Positions 17,158-26,185 of a stretch of 33,270 nt of DNA are shown piece by piece. The notes beneath the pieces were generated by a model, which had not been told where the DNA came from, did not search any database, and saw only the letters and a program-made list of their open reading frames with translations. Both the position numbers and the translations under genes were made by a program. Each line of letters opens with the position of its first letter. The first letter of the stretch is position 1. Location: positions 1-33,270 of the forward strand of contig JAFGUB010000041.1 of assembly GCA_016938735.1 (NCBI GenBank), read 5' to 3'. The DNA comes from Campylobacterales bacterium. Its GTDB lineage: Bacteria; Campylobacterota; Campylobacteria; Campylobacterales; Sulfurimonadaceae.

Positions 17158-18092
17158 CGCTTTATCACCGAAATGATGAGCGGGATGATATCCTGACTCT
17201 TCGTTTTGTCGATAAATCCGTCGGCTCCGAGGGATTGTGCCTCTCTTTTGTTGTTTTCTCCGGTCATAGAGCTGTTGACGATTACCGGAATATTACGGGT
17301 TTCAGGATGTTTTCGCAGCTCTTGAATGACCGTAAAGCCAGACATCTCAGGCATCTCAATATCGGTGATGATGGCCGGAATGACCGAAGGATCGATCAAG
17401 GATTGCACATAATCAATCAGCAGTTTGCCGTTGTCGAAGATTTTGTACTTCAGATTGGAGTTTTCAAAGATCTTGCGCAGATGGCTTTGTGCGGTTCTTG
17501 AGTCTTCCGCGATAAGAACGGTACCTGTTTTGAGTTTTTCAGGAATTTTGAGATTGCCCAGATTGCCCGGGGAGAGTTCAGTATTGACCATTGCTTGCGG
17601 AATCACCTCGGCAAGCAGTTTTTCGTAGTCAAGTACCAAACAGAGGCTGCCATCATCCAGACGCGTGTCGTTGATGACCATCGTGTCGTTGCCCATACGG
17701 TAGCTTTCAGGCGCATGCATCTCCGACCAGTTTTTTTTGACGACGCGATGGGCGATCATAATGCGCAGACCGATAATGATACCGTTGAAATCACAGATGA
17801 GGATATCGGAATCTTTGATCTGTTCTTTGTTGAGTGTAACACCCAGCCATCGGGGGAGGTTGAGTACGGGGATCTGCATTCCGCGCAAGATAATCGTTCC
17901 CTCAAGCAGAGGGTGAGCGGAGGGTAGAAGGGTCAGGTAGTGCCGACCTGCCTCTACGACTTCGCGTGTTTTAAAGACGTTGATGGCATAAAATGGAGCA
18001 CCGGGCGCATCGCTTACTTTGAAGACGAGCAGTTGCAGTTCATTATTTTTAGCAAGACTGGTAGCGGCATCGACATGTTCGAGCAGGGACAT
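17154..18092 (-). CDS. cheV: Chemotaxis coupling protein CheV
   Basis: This 312-aa protein has an N-terminal CheW-like domain (about residues 15-165; LLVFKVSDAPGAPFYAINVF, VPVLNLPRWLG-like segment) and a C-terminal receiver domain (about 190-312). Receiver residues are intact: acidic pair E196/D197, phosphoacceptor D244 in ITDIEMPEMSG, S274 and K296. CheV links chemoreceptors to the CheA kinase, and its phosphorylation is thought to tune adaptation; several paralogues are usual in Campylobacterota. GGAG is nine bases before the ATG. It is transcribed alone, divergent from the efflux operon. Confidence 0.95.
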   Translation of the reverse strand: MSLLEHVDAATSLAKNNELQLLVFKVSDAPGAPFYAINVFKTREVVEAGRHYLTLLPSAHPLLEGTIILRGMQIPVLNLPRWLGVTLNKEQIKDSDILICDFNGIIIGLRIMIAHRVVKKNWSEMHAPESYRMGNDTMVINDTRLDDGSLCLVLDYEKLLAEVIPQAMVNTELSPGNLGNLKIPEKLKTGTVLIAEDSRTAQSHLRKIFENSNLKYKIFDNGKLLIDYVQSLIDPSVIPAIITDIEMPEMSGFTVIQELRKHPETRNIPVIVNSSMTGENNKREAQSLGADGFIDKTKSQDIIPLIISVIKR

Positions 18093-18153
18093 CGGGAGAC
18101 TCCGGAAATAAAACTGTAACGATCATATCCAAAAAGCCATGAATTCTCAAAAA

Positions 18154-18188
18154 TATACTAGAATGGCGCGTTACATGTAAGGACCTAG
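18154..18188 (+). promoter_or_regulatory. Promoter and leader of the efflux operon with TTACATGTAA
   Basis: TATACT at 18154-18159 is a good -10 and would start RNA near 18166. A perfect TTACATGTAA follows at 18171-18180, in the short leader. Its last bases contribute to the ribosome binding site TAAGGA (18178-18183), six bases before the ATG at 18189. The palindrome is thus placed where a bound protein or a small hairpin could affect expression, but most copies in the window are inside genes. Confidence 0.5.
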
Positions 18189-21100
18189 ATGGCGCGACTT
18201 GTCGATTTCTTTCTCAAAAACGTACACCTCAATCATGTGCTTTTAGCATTTTTGCTGGTCAGCGGCGTCTATGCCTATATCAAAATTCCCAAAGAGCTTT
18301 TTCCCGATACGGTGCTAGAAAAGATCGTCGTCAGCGGCAGCTACGCCGGCGCGAGTGCAAGCAACCTGGAGAAGATCGCCGTACGCGACATCGAAGAGGA
18401 GATCGGCAGTATCAGCGGCGTGAGTGAGATCGAGAGTATCATCACGCCCGGAACGTTCTCGATTGTCGTGTCGCTTGACACGGCAACCAATCCTTCAATG
18501 GTGCTCGACAAGGTACGCGACGCCATCGCCAACATCCGACGCAATCTGCCTGAAGATATGAATGAGCCGACCGCGAAACAGATGGATAAGATTCGTGATC
18601 TCATCAATGTATCGATCGCATCGGAGGCGCTCTCGTATGACGATCTTCTTGAAGAGGCGAAGGTTCTGCGGCGCTTTTTGCTGCGCATAGAGGACATCTC
18701 CGAGGTAGAAATCAACGGCGATGCCGACAAACGTATCGAAGTACGCCTGAACAAAGCCGCACTTCATGCCTATGCGCTGAGTCCCGAGGCGGTGATTGGA
18801 GCCGTATCGAATCTTTCGTACGCCTTTCCCATCGGCAATATCGACGATCCCGCCAACTTTGCCTTCATCTCCACGGTCAATGGTAAAGCCAATCAGACAG
18901 AGTGGGAGGAGACGCGCTTACATGTAAGCGGAAAATATGTTCGTTTGGGCGATATCGCCAAAGTTGCGATCTACCATCCGCAGGAGAGTTCGCTGGGATC
19001 GTTCAACGCCAAACCCTCCATCACCCTTGAGCTCTCCAAGATCGAAACAGGCAATTCGATCGAGCTCTCCAAAATTGTCCGTGCCAAGCTCAAAGCCTAT
19101 GAAGAGGCGCATCCGGGTCTGACCATCGAGACCTTTCAAGACTCTTCAAAGCCGATTAAAAACCGTCTCAGCGTGATTATCTCAAACCTCACGCTGGGGC
19201 TGATTCTCATCTTTTTCTCGATGTACTATCTCATCAACCGCAATACCGCGATCGTGGTGACGATGGGGGTGCCCTTTGCGTTTGTGATCGGCTTGCTCTT
19301 TATCTACATGATGGGCTATTCACTCAATGTCATCTCCCTGATCGGGGCGTTGCTCGTCATTGGCATTGCAGTGGATGATGCGGTGGTGGTTTCGGAGAAT
19401 ATCCAACGCCATATCGACGAGGGAGTGGCGCCCGATGAAGCAGCCAAGCGCGGGGTGATGGAGATGCTCATGCCCGTGACGATGGCAACGCTTACGACCG
19501 TGGCGGCTTTTTTTCCACTATTTATGCTCAGTCAAGAGTTGGGACTTTTTTTGAAGCTCATTCCTGTGGTGGTCATCATGGTATTGCTGGGCTCTTTGCT
19601 GGAGAGTTTCTTTTTTTTGCCGTTGCACGCCAAACACCTACTCAAAAAAGGGGAGCGTTCGCGTGACTGGAGCTGGCTCAATGACCGTTATGAGTGGGTA
19701 TTGCACCGTCTGTTACGTCATAAACTGATCACTTTGGGTTTCTTTTTTCTACTGGTGCCGCTGTTGAGCGTTTTGATTGTGAAACACTCGAATTTTCAGT
19801 TTTTTCCGAGTTTTGACGGCGACCGCATCTATGTTTCGGGTAAACTCAGCATCAATACCAAAGTCGAAGAGAGCTTTGAGATCGGTCGCGCTGTAGAGCG
19901 GGAGGTGCTCAAATACAAAGAAGAGTTGGGCATCAAGAGTGTCTCGCACGTTAGCGGCAAGCGCAAAAACCTCTTAAGTCAAAGCGAGCGGGGAGAGAAC
20001 CTTTTTTATCTTACCATTGAATTGCATGAGATGGTGGATACCAACTTCGTCAACCGCTACCTCAACCCGCTGCTCGATCTCTCGTTTGCGTTTGACAATC
20101 CCGAAAAAAGCCGTACGCTCTACTCCTATCAGGTGGCCAAAAAGCTGCGAGAATATCTGAGCCCTTTGGAGAAGCGCTACACCTTTGAGGAGTTTGCGGT
20201 GATCGAGCGGCGCGTGGGGCTGGTGCGCACCGATATCGGCGTCAATCTTATCGGCAGCAGTGACGAGAAGACCCAAGAGGCGCTGGAGCTGCTTAAGCGT
20301 TCGCTTGCTTCCGTTCATGGCGTGAGTGAAGTGGCTGATAACGTACGTCTGGGCAAGATGGAGTATAAGATTCGCATCACCCCTTACGGCGAGCAGTTGG
20401 GACTGAGTGAAAAGGGGATCGCGTCGGTACTGAGCGGCTATTTTCTAGGTAACCGCAAGGCAACCACCTTTGATGATAACGGCGTGGTCGAGATTACCAC
20501 CGAGTTTGACGAAAAAGATTCGTTGCAGAAGCTCATCGCGTTTCAACTGCCGCTGGAGGGTGGCGGGTTTGTAGCCTTGGGTGATGTGGCCGAACTGATT
20601 GCTACGAGAGATTATGAGTATATTGAGAAGCGTGACGGGGATATTGTCAAGACTGTGAGCGCCAATGTCGATAAGACGCTTACCACAGCTTCGCAGGTGC
20701 TCGAAGAGATTCGTCCCGTCCTTGAGCAGATCGAGCAAAGCGGCATCGGTGTGAAGCTGCGCGGCGAAGAGGAGAAAAACGTGCAGTTGCGCTCCGATAT
20801 GCTGCGATCGGTCGGCATGGCACTGCTGATGATGCTCATATTGCTGCTGATCATTTTCCCCAAGATCAAGTATGCTTTGATGATTCTATCGGTGATCCCT
20901 TTTTCGATCTTCGGTGCGCTTGCGGGGCACTGGATACTGGGGATGAATTTGGCGATGCCCTCTATCATCGGGATGTTGGGGCTTGCAGGCGTGGTGATCA
21001 ACGATGGCATCATCATGCTCGATTTTCTGCACGGCACCCATAAAACGCGGGACTTTTACTACCGCGCTAAACTGAGGCTGCGCCCGATCATCATCACGTC

Positions 21101-21320
21101 GCTGACCACCTTTTTGGGACTTTCGACCCTAATCTTTTTTGCGACCGGGCAGGCCAAGATTATGCAGCCGCTGGCGGTATCTCTAGGTTTTGGACTGCTG
21201 TGGGGAACGGTGATGAACCTCTTTTATCTGCCGACGCTCTATGCGCTCGTTAACAAGATTAAGCCTGAAGATGACGTAAACGGCGCAAGTGAAGCTAAAG
21301 TCACTGCTTTGTACAATTGA
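18189..21320 (+). CDS. RND-family efflux transporter permease
   Basis: This 1043-aa protein is the inner-membrane pump of a tripartite exporter. It has the RND plan: one N-terminal helix, a large periplasmic loop, six helices, a second loop and a last set of helices. Proton-relay residues are seen in TM4 (GIAVDDAVVVSENIQRH, paired aspartates). In TM10, where AcrB has a lysine in SAKNAILIVEF, this protein has VINDGIIMLDF, so the lysine position is Asn. That is found in some RND subgroups. Substrates cannot be told; hydrophobic or amphiphilic compounds are the usual range. It is followed after 22 bases by its adaptor and later by a TolC-like gene. Confidence 0.92.
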   Translation: MARLVDFFLKNVHLNHVLLAFLLVSGVYAYIKIPKELFPDTVLEKIVVSGSYAGASASNLEKIAVRDIEEEIGSISGVSEIESIITPGTFSIVVSLDTATNPSMVLDKVRDAIANIRRNLPEDMNEPTAKQMDKIRDLINVSIASEALSYDDLLEEAKVLRRFLLRIEDISEVEINGDADKRIEVRLNKAALHAYALSPEAVIGAVSNLSYAFPIGNIDDPANFAFISTVNGKANQTEWEETRLHVSGKYVRLGDIAKVAIYHPQESSLGSFNAKPSITLELSKIETGNSIELSKIVRAKLKAYEEAHPGLTIETFQDSSKPIKNRLSVIISNLTLGLILIFFSMYYLINRNTAIVVTMGVPFAFVIGLLFIYMMGYSLNVISLIGALLVIGIAVDDAVVVSENIQRHIDEGVAPDEAAKRGVMEMLMPVTMATLTTVAAFFPLFMLSQELGLFLKLIPVVVIMVLLGSLLESFFFLPLHAKHLLKKGERSRDWSWLNDRYEWVLHRLLRHKLITLGFFFLLVPLLSVLIVKHSNFQFFPSFDGDRIYVSGKLSINTKVEESFEIGRAVEREVLKYKEELGIKSVSHVSGKRKNLLSQSERGENLFYLTIELHEMVDTNFVNRYLNPLLDLSFAFDNPEKSRTLYSYQVAKKLREYLSPLEKRYTFEEFAVIERRVGLVRTDIGVNLIGSSDEKTQEALELLKRSLASVHGVSEVADNVRLGKMEYKIRITPYGEQLGLSEKGIASVLSGYFLGNRKATTFDDNGVVEITTEFDEKDSLQKLIAFQLPLEGGGFVALGDVAELIATRDYEYIEKRDGDIVKTVSANVDKTLTTASQVLEEIRPVLEQIEQSGIGVKLRGEEEKNVQLRSDMLRSVGMALLMMLILLLIIFPKIKYALMILSVIPFSIFGALAGHWILGMNLAMPSIIGMLGLAGVVINDGIIMLDFLHGTHKTRDFYYRAKLRLRPIIITSLTTFLGLSTLIFFATGQAKIMQPLAVSLGFGLLWGTVMNLFYLPTLYALVNKIKPEDDVNGASEAKVTALYN

Positions 21321-21342
21321 CCCCTTTTAAGGAGAGACGATA

Positions 21343-22137
21343 ATGCGATGGATACTAATAATCTGGATGAGTGCGCTTTTGAGTGCGCAGGAGTATTACG
21401 CCAAAATAGAGCCCTATGAAATACGTACGATTGCGGCCAATGTTTCGGGACTCATTCTCTTTACGGATGAGACCATGGAGGGGAATACCCTCTCCAAAGA
21501 GCACTTTATTCAAATGGATGACGAGCTGGACCGCATAGAACTGGAGCAGGTGAACGAGAAGATCGTACTGCTGCGTCGCTCGTTAGAGCTTAATGAAGCG
21601 CTTGTGGCCAACCACGAAGCGGTATTGGCCAAAAAACGCGACAACATGGAGCGCATCGCGGCGCTGAAGATGAAGTCGCAGATTGAAAAAGACAACGAGT
21701 ATTACGGCCTTATCACCTCCGAAAATAGCTTGATTGCGACGCAAAAAGAGATTATCTCGCTTCAGACGCAGATCAATGATTTGACCTTGCGCAAGGCGCA
21801 GCTTGAACGCTCTATCCGTGACAAGAGCCTGAGTGCTCCGGGATTCGTGCTTTATTCCTTGCTGGTGCGTCCCGGGCAGGTCGTGAGCGCTTCGACGCCG
21901 CTGGCCAAGATCGCTGATCGTTCACGTGCGCTGTTGACATTTTTTCTTAGCCGTGAAGATGCGGCTGCGGCCGGACAAAAAGTGGTCTATCTCGACGGTA
22001 TCAAAAGCGATCATAAAATCGAGCGGTTGTGGACTATCGCCGACGAACAGCATCTGAGCAGTTACAAAGCGCAGATCGTCGTTCCGGCGCCAAAGCAGTT
22101 CTCCGGTCTTGTGAAGGTGGAGCTGCGCGATGAATAA
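21343..22137 (+). CDS. Periplasmic adaptor (membrane-fusion) protein of the RND pump
   Basis: The 264-aa product has a signal peptide (MRWILIIWMSALLSAQ), a biotinyl-lipoyl-like half motif (IRTIAANVSGLILF), a long coiled-coil hairpin (about residues 60-160, LEQVNEKIVLLRRSLELNEA onward) and the second lipoyl half (APGFVLYSLLVRPGQVVSASTPLAKIAD). It bridges the RND permease and the outer-membrane channel. It is shorter than common adaptors (about 350-400 aa), with a reduced membrane-proximal domain. AAGGAG lies about 11 bases upstream of the ATG. Its end overlaps the molybdopterin oxidoreductase gene by eight bases. Confidence 0.85.
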   Translation: MRWILIIWMSALLSAQEYYAKIEPYEIRTIAANVSGLILFTDETMEGNTLSKEHFIQMDDELDRIELEQVNEKIVLLRRSLELNEALVANHEAVLAKKRDNMERIAALKMKSQIEKDNEYYGLITSENSLIATQKEIISLQTQINDLTLRKAQLERSIRDKSLSAPGFVLYSLLVRPGQVVSASTPLAKIADRSRALLTFFLSREDAAAAGQKVVYLDGIKSDHKIERLWTIADEQHLSSYKAQIVVPAPKQFSGLVKVELRDE

Positions 22138-23845
22138 CACCGCCTGTCCGCTCGATTGCTACGATGCGTGCAGCATCGTTGCGGATGCGGAAAAATTAAA
22201 AGGCGATCCGCACCATCCGCTCACCAAGGGTTATCTCTGCCCGCACCTCAACCACTATGATGAGCATGAGCGAATCACCGAGGCGCGCTACAAAGGTGAG
22301 AGCGTTAGCCTGGAGACGGCGCTGGAGCATTTAGAAGAGATGCTCGAATCCACTCCTTCGCACCGCACTTTGCTGCTGCGCGGACGGGGCAATTTTGCGC
22401 TGATGCAAGGGGTGAGCGAGCACTTTTTCGCTTCTCGCGGCGCACGGCTTTGCGGCGGCAGTCTCTGTGACGGAGCAGGACAGGCGGGGATCGAAGCGGG
22501 GCGGGGGAGTAACCGTTTGGTGGACCCCGCGCAGCTTGAACACAGTGAGGTCGTTATCGTTTGGGGGCGCAATATTCATGTCACCAACAGCCACTACCTG
22601 CCGCTGCTGAGGAGCAAAACGGTGATCGTGATCGATCCCGTGCGTACCCAGCTTGCCAAGAGTGCGGCTTTACATGTAGCCATCAAACCGCGCGGTGATC
22701 TCTATTTGGCACTTCTGCTTGCGCGATTTGCCATCATCGAGGGACTGCAAGATCCGCAACTGACGCAGCAGCGCCCGGATGCGTTACAGGAGTTTTACGA
22801 GCTGACCCAGACCATACGCATCAAAGCGACGCTGGAGAAGATCGATGTGAGTTTGGGGCAGATCGGTGCGATTTTGGAGCTGATTCGCGGCAAAAAGACG
22901 ATGATTCTGGTCGGCACGGGGGTGCAAAAGTACCGTAGCGGCGCGGAGGTGCTGCGTGCCATCGACAGCTTTGCGGCGGTGATGGGCTATTTTGGCAAGG
23001 AGGGGTGCGGAGTGAACTTTCTAGGCGACTCCATGCAGGGGCTCACTTCGCCCTTTGAAAGCCGCGCCAAGCGTGTCAGCATCGGCAACATCGACTTCAC
23101 GGGCTTTGATCTGCTCTTTATCCAAGGGGCCAATCCGCTCTCCCAGCTTCCCGACACCAACCGCGTGGAGCATCTGATGGGTAGTGTGGCCAATGTGATC
23201 TATTTCGGGCTCTATGAAAACGAGAGCAGTGCGCGCGCCGATCTGGTGATTCCCGCGCAGAGCTTTTTGGAAAAAGAGGATATCCGCTCAAGTTACGGCT
23301 ATCACGGGCTGCTTCGGATGCACGCGCAGTGCGAGGCCGAGGGTGGGATCGGCGAGTATGCGCTCTTTGCGCGGCTGTGTGCCCGTTTTGGCGTAGCGCT
23401 GCGCAGCGAGGCGGAGTATCTGGCGTTTTTTGAGTCCCAACGCGCTTTGGTGGAGGCGCGAGCTGCCATTCCCTATACGCAGGGGTTCGATACCGATGAC
23501 GGCGCGTTTGCCTTTTTGGAGGAGTGCGAAGCGGACGCGCCGGATGATGAAGGGCTCTGTTTGATTACATGTAAGAGTCCGCGCAGTCTCAATTCGCAGT
23601 TTTCGCGCGATCATCGGGTCTATCTGCACCCTTCGCACGGCTTTTTGCCGGGGCAGAGGGTGCGGGTCTCAAGCGAAAGGGGAAGTGTCGAACTCGATGT
23701 CGCGCACGATGCAAATTTACGGCATGATTGCGTTTTGATTTACAGCGGCACCCCCGGGGTGAATCGCCTGAGCTCCTCACAGCTGAGCTATGAGGGGCAG
23801 TGCGCCGCGTACCAAGAGTTACATGTAAAGGTTGAAGCATGCTAA
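22130..23845 (+). CDS. Molybdopterin oxidoreductase with one 4Fe-4S motif, short form
   Basis: This 571-aa protein of the DMSO reductase superfamily begins with the Fe-S motif CPLDCYDAC (C6, C10, C14) and KGYLCP (C37). Bis-MGD-binding segments follow (IVWGRNIHVTNSHYLPLL, LLFIQGANPLSQLPD, ADLVIPAQSFLEKEDIRSSYG) and a C-terminal dinucleotide-binding domain with LITCKSPRSLNSQF and VRVSSERGSVELDV. Members are usually 650 aa or more, so this is compact. No twin-arginine signal is present, so a cytoplasmic enzyme is likely; the substrate is unknown. GGAG lies seven to eight bases upstream. It overlaps its neighbours at both ends, within an efflux operon, which is unusual. Confidence 0.85.
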   Translation: MNNTACPLDCYDACSIVADAEKLKGDPHHPLTKGYLCPHLNHYDEHERITEARYKGESVSLETALEHLEEMLESTPSHRTLLLRGRGNFALMQGVSEHFFASRGARLCGGSLCDGAGQAGIEAGRGSNRLVDPAQLEHSEVVIVWGRNIHVTNSHYLPLLRSKTVIVIDPVRTQLAKSAALHVAIKPRGDLYLALLLARFAIIEGLQDPQLTQQRPDALQEFYELTQTIRIKATLEKIDVSLGQIGAILELIRGKKTMILVGTGVQKYRSGAEVLRAIDSFAAVMGYFGKEGCGVNFLGDSMQGLTSPFESRAKRVSIGNIDFTGFDLLFIQGANPLSQLPDTNRVEHLMGSVANVIYFGLYENESSARADLVIPAQSFLEKEDIRSSYGYHGLLRMHAQCEAEGGIGEYALFARLCARFGVALRSEAEYLAFFESQRALVEARAAIPYTQGFDTDDGAFAFLEECEADAPDDEGLCLITCKSPRSLNSQFSRDHRVYLHPSHGFLPGQRVRVSSERGSVELDVAHDANLRHDCVLIYSGTPGVNRLSSSQLSYEGQCAAYQELHVKVEAC

Positions 23846-25014
23846 AAAGCCAGTTTGACGCATTTGTGTTGCCCACCTACGCCAGAGCGGAGGTGAGTTT
23901 TGTATCGGGCGAGAATGCCACGTTATTGGACGATACTGGTAAGGATTACATCGATTTTACTTCGGGTATCGGCGTGGTGAGTATGGGTCATGGCAAAAAT
24001 GCCCTGAGCGAAGCGCTTTGTACGCAGTTGCAGCGTATCACCCACATTTCAAATCTTTTTTTGATCGCGCCGCAGGCCGAAGCGGCGGAACTGATCGTTA
24101 AAGCCAGCGGCTATGATATGGCCTGCTTTTTTGGCAACAGCGGCGCGGAGGCCAACGAAGGAGCGATCAAGCTGGCGCGTAAATACGGCGAGCAGGGCGA
24201 GAAGAAGCGTTACAAAATCATCACGCTTGATCACTCCTTTCACGGTCGTACCATCACCACCGTCAAAGCGACGGGGCAGAGCTCCATGCACCACTCGTTC
24301 GGGCCGTGGCCTGAAGGGTTTATGTACGCCGAGAATATCGACGCCGTCGAAGCGATGATCGATGATGAGACGGTGGCGGTGATGATCGAGCTGATCCAAG
24401 GCGAGGGCGGGGTGCAGCCGCTGGAGCGCGAGAAGGTGCAAGCCCTCGCCGCAGCGCTCAAAGCGCGCGATATCTTGCTGATCGTGGATGAGGTGCAAAC
24501 GGGCGTCTACCGCACGGGCGAGTTTCTGGCCTCCAACCTCTACGATATCTCGCCCGATGTCATCACGCTGGCCAAAGGGATCGGCGGCGGCGTGCCCATC
24601 GGCGTGGTGATGACCTCGCGCAAAGAGATCTTCAAAGCGGGCGATCACGGCTCCACTTTTGGGGGTAACTACCTCTCGGCGACGGCGGCCAAGACGGTGA
24701 TGCAGACGCTGGGCGCATACAAAGAGAAGGGTTTACTGGATGAAACGCTGCTCTATTTCGAAGCGGCACTGGAGCGTCTGTTTGCGGCGCACCGCGACGT
24801 GTTTGGCGAGCATGTGGGCTTTGGACTCATGCGCGGACTGCGCGTCAAGGATGCCGACACACTGGCCAAGATCATCACGCAAGCACGCGGTGAAGGGGTT
24901 TTGGTGCTGCGCTCAGGCCGCAATACCCTGCGCTTTTTGCCGCCGCTGACCATTACCAAAGGAGAGATCGATGAGGGCTTTAAGCGCCTTGAGCGCGCTG
25001 TTGCTACTCTCTAG
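23839..25014 (+). CDS. argD: Acetylornithine aminotransferase
   Basis: The PLP-dependent class III aminotransferase (391 aa) makes N-acetylornithine from the semialdehyde in arginine synthesis; ArgD enzymes often also serve in lysine synthesis as DapC. Seen here are FGNSGAEANEGAIKLAR (about 98-114), the PLP-ring aspartate in LLIVDEVQTG (D218) and the Schiff-base lysine in ITLAKGIGGG (K246). The length is standard. It overlaps the upstream oxidoreductase by seven bases and the downstream TolC-like gene by 44 bases. A 4-aminobutyrate or ornithine aminotransferase is the alternative, but the sequence pattern favours ArgD. Confidence 0.93.
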   Translation: MLKSQFDAFVLPTYARAEVSFVSGENATLLDDTGKDYIDFTSGIGVVSMGHGKNALSEALCTQLQRITHISNLFLIAPQAEAAELIVKASGYDMACFFGNSGAEANEGAIKLARKYGEQGEKKRYKIITLDHSFHGRTITTVKATGQSSMHHSFGPWPEGFMYAENIDAVEAMIDDETVAVMIELIQGEGGVQPLEREKVQALAAALKARDILLIVDEVQTGVYRTGEFLASNLYDISPDVITLAKGIGGGVPIGVVMTSRKEIFKAGDHGSTFGGNYLSATAAKTVMQTLGAYKEKGLLDETLLYFEAALERLFAAHRDVFGEHVGFGLMRGLRVKDADTLAKIITQARGEGVLVLRSGRNTLRFLPPLTITKGEIDEGFKRLERAVATL

Positions 25015-26185
25015 CAGCCTTACATGTAACGAAGAGGTGCCGCTCAGTGACTACCTCTCCAGCCTGAAGCAGCGCCAATTGTCACTCCAGAAAGAGCAGG
25101 CAAAGACACAAAGCGACATGCTGCGCGATTCGTGGATTTCGCCGCTGAATCTCAACTATAGCTATACCAAAAGCACCCCCTACGACAATGAACAGGTGAG
25201 CATGAGTGCGGGTGTGAGCATTGATCAGCCGATTTTCAAATTCGGCGGCATCTACTTTGGGATCAAATACGCCAACGCCTCTTTGGATACCCAAAACCTC
25301 ACCATCGCCCAGCAAGAGCGCACCTTGATCGCTCAGGCGCTGCGGCTGCTGATGCAGATCAAAAAAGGCGAAGTGCAGATTGAGCGTCAAAAGCTGCTCA
25401 TCGACAACGCCCGCATCAATCTGGAGCAAAAGCGCGAACAGTACATGGGCGGGCAGCTTGATTCGGGCTTTTTAGACAGCGCCATTATCGAGAAAAACAG
25501 CGCGGTGGGCACTCTTTATGATCTACAAAGTGCGCAAGAGCGGCTCATTAGCCAGTTTAAGAGCATCAGCGACGCCGATTATACGCAGTTGAGCCTGCCC
25601 CATCTGGAGTGGGTCGAGGCGGATGCGTTTTTGCAGCGCAACGTCGATCTGATGCTGGGTGCGCAAAGTATTGAGCGCGACCGCTACAACCGTCTGGTGA
25701 TTATGGCGAAGTACTTTCCTACCATCAGCCTCACCGGTGCGTACAAGTGGGAGCGCAGCGAGAAGTTTCAGCTTGGCAACACCGCAGCGGGCTTTTCGGG
25801 TGAGACGCATTACTGGAGTTACGGTGCCAAGGCAACGATGGCGCTGGATTTTAACAGTCTGCGCGACGTCGAGAGTGCGCGGCTAACCTACCTGCAGTCC
25901 AAAGTCTCGCTTGAAGATGCCGCGCGCGCCCAGAGTGCGCTGCATGAACAGGTGAAGCAAAACCTCTCCAATTTTGAGCGGCGCATTGCGCTCTCTCAAG
26001 AGAACCGCGCACTTTATGAGACGCTGGTGCACGATACGCGCATCCTCTATGAGAGCGGCTACAAAACCGAGTATGACTTGCAAAATATGCAAAACTCCCT
26101 GCAGATCGAAGCGCTCAATATCGCTGCGTATGAGTTTGATCGTCAGATTGAGCTACTGGGTCTCTACGAGAAGCTCTATCAGTGA
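24971..26185 (+). CDS. TolC-like outer-membrane efflux channel
   Basis: The 404-aa product has a signal peptide (MRALSALSALLLLSSSLTC) and two tandem helical-hairpin/beta halves typical of the outer-membrane factor family: long alpha helices (LEQKREQYMGGQLDSGFLDSA) alternate with short beta strands (ISPLNLNYSYTKS, FPTISLTGAYKWE). It would complete the tripartite pump with the RND and adaptor genes upstream. The start is supported by AAAGGAG just upstream, even though it lies 44 bases inside argD. The Cys after the signal could be lipidated, but SLTC is a poor lipobox. TTACATGTAA at 25020-25029 encodes that Thr-Cys. Confidence 0.87.
   Translation: MRALSALSALLLLSSSLTCNEEVPLSDYLSSLKQRQLSLQKEQAKTQSDMLRDSWISPLNLNYSYTKSTPYDNEQVSMSAGVSIDQPIFKFGGIYFGIKYANASLDTQNLTIAQQERTLIAQALRLLMQIKKGEVQIERQKLLIDNARINLEQKREQYMGGQLDSGFLDSAIIEKNSAVGTLYDLQSAQERLISQFKSISDADYTQLSLPHLEWVEADAFLQRNVDLMLGAQSIERDRYNRLVIMAKYFPTISLTGAYKWERSEKFQLGNTAAGFSGETHYWSYGAKATMALDFNSLRDVESARLTYLQSKVSLEDAARAQSALHEQVKQNLSNFERRIALSQENRALYETLVHDTRILYESGYKTEYDLQNMQNSLQIEALNIAAYEFDRQIELLGLYEKLYQ

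Noticed and set aside
18171-18180. TTACATGTAA as the specific operator of an efflux repressor
   Set aside because: The copy upstream of the pump is tempting, but the same sequence occurs 20 more times, mostly inside unrelated genes, and no repressor gene is adjacent.
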